DNA of 13,034 bases from Nitrospirota bacterium (lineage in GTDB: Bacteria > Nitrospirota > Nitrospiria > Nitrospirales > UBA8639), in NCBI GenBank assembly GCA_029879555.1, contig JAOUQB010000033.1, forward strand, positions 1-13,034, given 5' to 3'. Made by a program: the position numbers and the translations under genes. Shown here in pieces: positions 11,727 to 13,034 of this stretch. Every line of letters begins with the position of its first letter. Position 1 is the first letter of the stretch. The notes under the pieces are model-generated. The model did not search any database and was not told the DNA's origin. It saw only the letters and a program-made list of their open reading frames with translations.

Positions 11727-12518
11727 TTATCCTTGGTATTGTTTTCGTGCCGCTCGTCCCCTTGGACCGTAAAAATATTCATGCACCAGAGGATTCTGCG
11801 ATTGGGCCAATTCCTGCATCGTGCCGATCCCTAAAATTTTCCCCTCTCCAAGTACGGCCACCCGGTCGGCGATTCGCCACAGGGAATCCAGATCATGCGT
11901 GACCATAACCACCGTCAACTTCAATAAGGCTTTCAGTTGCAGGACTAACTCATCAAATCCAGCGGCAATGATTGGATCCAACCCTGCAGTCGGTTCATCT
12001 AAAAAAAGCAGTTCGGGATCCATGACAATGGCTCGAGCTAATGCAGCTCGTCGCCGCATTCCCCCACTCAGTTCTCTTGGGAATTTACTCGCACTCTCTA
12101 TGGGAAGACCAACCGACGAAATTTTCAAAGCTACAATCTCTCGAATCAACGTTGGGTCAAGATTAGTATGTTCCTTTAACGGTACCGCCACATTGTCCTC
12201 CAACGTCAGCGAACTAAACAATGCCCCCTGTTGAAACATGACGCCGAATCGCCGATGGATATCTTGCGCACCCATCTGTCCCAATCCCATACTGTCCACT
12301 CCCATCAAACGAATCGTTCCCGAAGCTGGCACATGCAGACCAATCATCTCTCGCATGAGAGTCGACTTGCCGGATCCATTGCCGCCAGCAATGGCAAAGA
12401 CTTCCCCTTGTTCAATGGTCAAACTGACATCATCATGAACCACAGCCGTTCCGAAACGAGTACACACATGACTCACCTCAATAATGGGACTCGCCGCCAT
12501 CACAGTGGACATCGTCAT
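11727..12518 (-). CDS. mlaF: Lipid-transport ABC ATPase, MlaF-like
   Basis: From ATG 12518 the protein has 263 residues. This start overlaps the mlaE stop as ATGA and has GGTGGGA five bases upstream, so it is preferred to the longer frame from 12548. All ATPase motifs are present: Walker A GGNGSGKST (45-53), Q-loop Q96, signature LSGGMRRR (150-157), Walker B LLFLDEP (170-176), D-loop AGLDP and switch H208 in VTHDLD. It powers the transporter with MlaE in the inner membrane; the bacterial Mla system keeps the outer membrane asymmetric by moving phospholipids. The family C-terminus near HEYFYGPRGRAA is intact. No mlaB (STAS) gene is seen in this part of the operon. Confidence 0.95.
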   Translation of the reverse strand: MTMSTVMAASPIIEVSHVCTRFGTAVVHDDVSLTIEQGEVFAIAGGNGSGKSTLMREMIGLHVPASGTIRLMGVDSMGLGQMGAQDIHRRFGVMFQQGALFSSLTLEDNVAVPLKEHTNLDPTLIREIVALKISSVGLPIESASKFPRELSGGMRRRAALARAIVMDPELLFLDEPTAGLDPIIAAGFDELVLQLKALLKLTVVMVTHDLDSLWRIADRVAVLGEGKILGIGTMQELAQSQNPLVHEYFYGPRGRAARKQYQG

Positions 12519-13034
12519 ATATCCCACCAACTCAGGACAATACTGCAAAACGCATCAAAGACAATCACCAAGAATATACTCTGCACCACACTCATGGTAG
12601 TCCGCCGGCCTACATCATCCACGCTCCCACGGATCTGAAACCCTTGATAACACCCCACCAACGCAATAATGATGGCAAAAAATGGTGCCTTGCCGATTCC
12701 AATAAAAAAATGCCGAATCGCAACGGCTTCCTCAAACCGAGAAACAAACTCCGTCACACTCACATTGAGTTGACTGGAGGCAATAATCGAACCACCCGCA
12801 ACGCCTAATACATCGGCATAGACGGTCAACAGCGGCAACGCAATCACCAGGGCACAGATACGGGGTATGACGAGAAGTTGTATCGGTGAAAGTCCAAGCG
12901 TCCTGACCGCATCAAGCTCTTCTGTCACTTTCATCGCACCAATCTGTGCCGCGTATGCTGACCCCGATCGGCCGGCGATAAGAATCGCGACAATCAGTGG
13001 AGCAATTTCTCGAAGAAGCGAGATGCCTACAAGA
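12515..13034 (-). CDS. mlaE: MlaE-family lipid-transport permease (partial, N-terminus off window)
   Basis: The frame is open from the window edge to TGA at 12515-12517 and gives 173 residues of the C-terminal part of the permease. Landmarks are REIAPLIVAILIAGRSGSAYAAQIGAMKVTEELDA, the most conserved block of the family, followed by LVIPRICALVIALPLLTVYA and, near the end, GCYQGFQIRGSVDDVGRRTTMSVVQSIFLVIVFDAF. Four to five membrane helices are visible. An apparent shorter gene starting at 12934 is only an internal Met. It forms the membrane core to which MlaF binds ATP and MlaD presents lipid. The missing part is the N-terminal 80-100 residues, which lie past position 13034. Confidence 0.94.
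   Translation of the reverse strand, partial: LVGISLLREIAPLIVAILIAGRSGSAYAAQIGAMKVTEELDAVRTLGLSPIQLLVIPRICALVIALPLLTVYADVLGVAGGSIIASSQLNVSVTEFVSRFEEAVAIRHFFIGIGKAPFFAIIIALVGCYQGFQIRGSVDDVGRRTTMSVVQSIFLVIVFDAFCSIVLSWWDI

Noticed and set aside
1..13034. tRNA, rRNA, CRISPR array, insertion sequence or phage genes
   Set aside because: I looked on both strands for cloverleaf patterns, regularly spaced direct repeats and transposase or integrase motifs and saw none.

Overview
The window reads as bacterial chromosome at roughly 50% GC (judged by eye). The gene content is several small monoheme c-type cytochromes, a BCAM0308-type zinc protein, CBS-domain proteins, a small heat-shock protein and an Mla/MCE lipid-transport operon. 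This suggests a Gram-negative (diderm) bacterium with a cytochrome-rich respiratory chain. My best guess is Nitrospirota, perhaps a marine-type Nitrospira. That guess rests on gene content and resemblance of the proteins, not on a marker gene.

Layout. Positions 1-1614 (minus) hold a SulP anion transporter with a C-terminal STAS domain, cut by the window edge. Just upstream of it (1719-2122, minus) are one convincing and two possible very small membrane-protein genes. Positions 2123-2756 carry no clear gene but are dense in perfect inverted repeats. A small plus-strand Cys/His protein (2757-2966) sits between this stretch and a second repeat-bearing gap (2967-3185).

Positions 3186-6766 form one long minus-strand run. 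In transcription order it holds a cytochrome c with a Gly/Met/His-rich tail, an Hsp20 chaperone, a tandem-CBS protein, a 58-residue unknown, a second cytochrome c related to the first, a lipoprotein Cu/Zn-type superoxide dismutase, and a second tandem-CBS protein paralogous to the first. It looks like an envelope redox and stress cluster. Spacing suggests several transcription units, with the unknown, the cytochrome and sodC closest together.

Positions 7129-9191 (plus) hold the BCAM0308-family zinc protein, a third small cytochrome c, a MarC-family membrane protein and a 68-residue unknown with a very strong ribosome binding site. Positions 9234-9938 (minus) hold a FetB-like iron-export permease with no ATPase partner beside it. 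From 13034 back to 10116 (minus) runs a tightly coupled mlaE-mlaF-mlaD operon ending in a PqiC-type lipoprotein; mlaE is cut by the window edge. A REP-like inverted repeat separates this operon from fetB.

How they may work together (inference): the window centres on envelope homeostasis, namely lipid transport (Mla/PqiC), periplasmic superoxide removal (SodC), iron efflux (FetB), protein protection (Hsp20), adenylate or energy sensing (CBS pair) and periplasmic electron transfer (cytochromes). The most interesting points are a SodC that keeps all copper ligands but appears to lack one zinc ligand, a hairpin that hides the Hsp20 ribosome binding site and could be a thermosensor, the two CBS paralogues bracketing the cytochrome/SodC genes, the micro-protein cluster before SulP, and the hairpin-rich gene-free stretch at 2255-2543. 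I found no tRNA, rRNA, CRISPR array, insertion sequence or integrase.
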